From: Bradyrhizobium sp. CB1717
GTDB taxonomy: Bacteria > Pseudomonadota > Alphaproteobacteria > Rhizobiales > Xanthobacteraceae
Length of the DNA stretch: 64,000 bases
Direction: 5' to 3'
NCBI RefSeq assembly: GCF_029714325.1
Contig: NZ_CP121666.1
Coordinates: forward strand, 5,084,001-5,148,000
Of this stretch, positions 61,862-64,000 are shown piece by piece. Numbering within the stretch: position 1 is the stretch's first letter; the number at the start of each line of letters is the position of its first letter. A program made the position numbers and the translations under genes. The notes beneath the pieces are model-generated. The model did no database searches and was not told where the DNA came from. It was given only the letters and a program-made list of their open reading frames with translations.

Positions 61862-64000
61862 CACTGCATCCCCTCGGTCGCGCCCGCGACCGGCGGGCCG
61901 CCGGATTGCGCCGGCGGCAGCGCCTGCTCGAGGCGGCGGTTGATGCGGTCGAGCGCGAGATAGATCACGGGGGTGGTGTAGAGCGTCAGCAGCTGGCTCA
62001 GCAAAAGGCCGCCGATGATGGAGATGCCGAGCGGAAAGCGCAGCTCGGCACCGGTGCCGCTCTCGATCGCCAGCGGCAGCGCGCCGAACAGCGCCGCCAG
62101 CGTCGTCATCATGATCGGGCGGAAGCGCAACAGGCACGCCTGCACGATCGCCTCGTTGGGCGACATCCCCTGCCCGCGCTCGGCCTCGAGCGCGAAGTCG
62201 ATCATCATGATCGCGTTCTTCTTGACGATGCCCATCAGGAGGATGATGCCGATCAGGCCGATGACCGACAGGTCCTGCCCGCATAGCACCAGCGCCAGGA
62301 TGGCGCCGACGCCGGCCGAGGGCAGCGTCGACAGGATCGTGATCGGGTGGATGTAACTCTCATAGAGCACGCCCAGCACGATGTAGATCGTGATCACGGC
62401 GGCCAGCAGCAGCCAGGGCTGCCCGGCGAGCGCCTTGGCGAATTCGGCGGCATCGCCGGCATAGACGCCGACAATGCTGTTGGGCATTTCGATGCGGGTC
62501 TCGATCGCCTTCACGGCTTCGACGGCGTCGCCGAGGGCCGCGCCCGGCGCGAGGTTGAAGCTGAGCGAGATCGACGGAAATTGCGCCTGGTGCGAGATCG
62601 CGAGCGGCGCCGTGGTCCGCTTCAGCGTCGCCACAGCCGACAGCGGCACCTGGGCGCTGGGCGCGCCGGCGGTCGTGCTCGCCGCGCCCGGCAGATACAG
62701 CTTTGACAGGATCGAGGGGTCGCGCTGATACATCGGCAGCGCCTCCAGCACCACTCGGTACTGGTTGGCCTGGCCGTAGATGGTCGAGATCTGCCGCTGT
62801 GCGAAAGCATCGTTGAGCGTATCGGTGATGGCCTGGAGGCTGACGCCGAGTTGCCCGGCGCGGGTGCGGTCGACATCGAGCTGCGCCCGCAGGCCGCCTT
62901 CCTGCGCCTCGGAGGAGACGTCGCGGAACAGGGGATCGCGCCGCATCTCCGCAACCAGCTTGCGCGCCCATTCCGACACCAGCGCCGCATCGGTGCCGGT
63001 CAGCGTGTACTGGTATTGCGAGCGGCTCGACTGGGTCGATATCTGCACGTCCTGTACCGGCTGGAAATAGACGGTCATGCCGGCAATGCCCGCCACCCGC
63101 TCCTTCAGCCGCGTCACGACCACGCCGACATCGTCACGCCGCTCGCCGCGCGGCTTCAGGGTCATGACGAGCCGGCCGACATTGGTGGTCGGGTTGACCG
63201 AGCCTGCGCCGATCACCGAGACCACGCCGACCACGTCAGGATCGGCCTTGATGGCGTCGGCCGCCTCGGCCTGCCGTTTCTGCATCTCCGCGAACGAGAC
63301 GTCGGGCCCCGCCTCCGTCACCGCCGTGATCGAGGCGGTGTCCTGGAGCGGCAGGAAGCCTTTTGGCGCCACGACGTAGAGGACCAGGGTCGCAATCAGC
63401 GTCGCGAAGGTCACGACCAGCGTGAGGCGCTGGTGCTGCAACACCACAAGCAGCGTGCGATGATAGAACTCGACGGTGCGGTCGATGAAGCGGCTGATGG
63501 CAGCAAGGCCCGGCACCGCCAGTTCCTCATGGGCGTGTTTCAGCAGCCGCGAGCACATCATCGGCGTCAGCGTCAGCGAGACCACGGCGGAGGTCACGAC
63601 CGCGATGGTCAGCGTCAGCGCGAATTCGCGGAACATGCGGCCGACGAGGCCTGACATGAACAGAAGCGGGATGAACACCGCGATCAGCGACACCGTCAGC
63701 GAGATCACCGTGAAGCCGATTTCGCTGGCGCCCTTGAGCGAGGCCTCCATCGGCCCGTCGCCGTTCTCCATGTGACGGACGATGTTCTCGATCATGACGA
63801 TGGCGTCGTCGACCACGAAGCCGGTGCCGATCGTCAGCGCCATCAGCGACAGATTGTCGAGGCTGAAGCCGGCGAAATACATGATGCCAAAGCTGGTGAT
63901 CAGCGACAGCGGCAGCGCAACGCCCGCGATCAGCGTTGCCCGCAGCGAGCGCAGGAACAGCAGCACCACCAGCGTCACCAGCACCACGCTGAGGATCAGC
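61861..64000 (-). CDS. mdtB: RND multidrug efflux permease, MdtB-like (partial, N-terminus beyond window)
   Basis: The visible 712 codons run from the middle of the first half to the end. GTGFVVDDAIVMIENIVRH (helix 4), LLFMSGLVGRMFREFALTLT (helix 6 region) and IILLMGIVKKNAIMMIDFALEAERG are present; C-terminus AQSGGPPVAGATEGMQ. The first about 330 residues are outside the window. Pairs with the following MdtC-like gene as an MdtB2C-type heterotrimer. The fusion protein MdtA would be expected further right. Confidence 0.93.
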   Translation of the reverse strand, partial: LILSVVLVTLVVLLFLRSLRATLIAGVALPLSLITSFGIMYFAGFSLDNLSLMALTIGTGFVVDDAIVMIENIVRHMENGDGPMEASLKGASEIGFTVISLTVSLIAVFIPLLFMSGLVGRMFREFALTLTIAVVTSAVVSLTLTPMMCSRLLKHAHEELAVPGLAAISRFIDRTVEFYHRTLLVVLQHQRLTLVVTFATLIATLVLYVVAPKGFLPLQDTASITAVTEAGPDVSFAEMQKRQAEAADAIKADPDVVGVVSVIGAGSVNPTTNVGRLVMTLKPRGERRDDVGVVVTRLKERVAGIAGMTVYFQPVQDVQISTQSSRSQYQYTLTGTDAALVSEWARKLVAEMRRDPLFRDVSSEAQEGGLRAQLDVDRTRAGQLGVSLQAITDTLNDAFAQRQISTIYGQANQYRVVLEALPMYQRDPSILSKLYLPGAASTTAGAPSAQVPLSAVATLKRTTAPLAISHQAQFPSISLSFNLAPGAALGDAVEAVKAIETRIEMPNSIVGVYAGDAAEFAKALAGQPWLLLAAVITIYIVLGVLYESYIHPITILSTLPSAGVGAILALVLCGQDLSVIGLIGIILLMGIVKKNAIMMIDFALEAERGQGMSPNEAIVQACLLRFRPIMMTTLAALFGALPLAIESGTGAELRFPLGISIIGGLLLSQLLTLYTTPVIYLALDRINRRLEQALPPAQSGGPPVAGATEGMQ

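Overview
The window is high-GC alphaproteobacterial chromosome, most likely Bradyrhizobium or a close relative in Nitrobacteraceae. Supporting evidence: pieces of the dusB(nifR3)-ntrB-ntrC-ntrY-ntrX-hfq-hflX cluster, a fused ispDF, popZ, an IalB-family protein, TTGAT-N4-ATCAA (FixK/FNR) operators, and several copies of short palindromic elements (cgtcattgcgag...ctcgcaatgacg and gtcgtcctggcga...) that I associate with Bradyrhizobium genomes. Codon use looks even throughout, and I see no integrase, insertion sequence, prophage or CRISPR array.

Layout. 1-7.5 kb: metN (cut by the window edge), a DASS anion transporter, an exported protein, a cobalt-type nitrile hydratase operon (alpha, beta, accessory protein), queC, mazG and a GNAT enzyme. 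7.6-13.5 kb: hflX, hfq, ntrX and ntrY on the minus strand. 13.6-30.2 kb: a block of envelope, signalling and small membrane genes lying between ntrY and ntrC, two genes that are usually neighbours. It holds five perfect TTGAT-N4-ATCAA sites, each placed for class II (-41.5) activation of a flanking gene, plus its own Crp/FNR-family regulator, a sensor kinase, a FixJ-like regulator and a lone receiver. Its likely targets are DUF3300/DUF2950 proteins, a substrate-binding protein, an HlyD/DUF3302 pair, PPK2, small membrane proteins, an IalB protein and an AI-2E-family transporter. 30.3-36.3 kb: ntrC-ntrB-dusB, with an NtrC-like palindrome inside the dusB promoter, then ispDF and a CinA C-terminal-type amidase. 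36.3-37.3 kb is gene-poor, structured and repeat-like.

37.3-42.5 kb is a compact ba3-type (B-family) cytochrome oxidase operon with two multi-haem cytochromes in front, one behind, and a 58-residue membrane subunit between cytochrome and subunit II. 42.5-51.5 kb is housekeeping: a RatA/COQ10 protein, lipA, a 3-methyladenine glycosylase, valS, popZ, tolC and an isoaspartate methyltransferase homologue. Two tRNA genes follow, Asn(GUU) and Cys(GCA). 52.5-56.1 kb carries a PspA - YqiJ - flotillin membrane-stress operon. The window closes with small genes, a DTW-domain tRNA-modifying enzyme and two tandem RND efflux permeases (mdtB/mdtC type, the first cut by the window edge).

The two most interesting points are these. 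First, the ORF encoding PspA continues in frame upstream into about 160 residues that look like the N-terminal (REC/WED) part of a TnpB RNA-guided nuclease with no RuvC domain; a strong internal ribosome binding site could also release a normal 222-residue PspA, and an NtrC-like palindrome sits just upstream of the ORF. Second, the FixK/FNR-box regulon is packed into the segment that separates ntrBC from ntrYX. Everything here was read by eye; no database search was possible.
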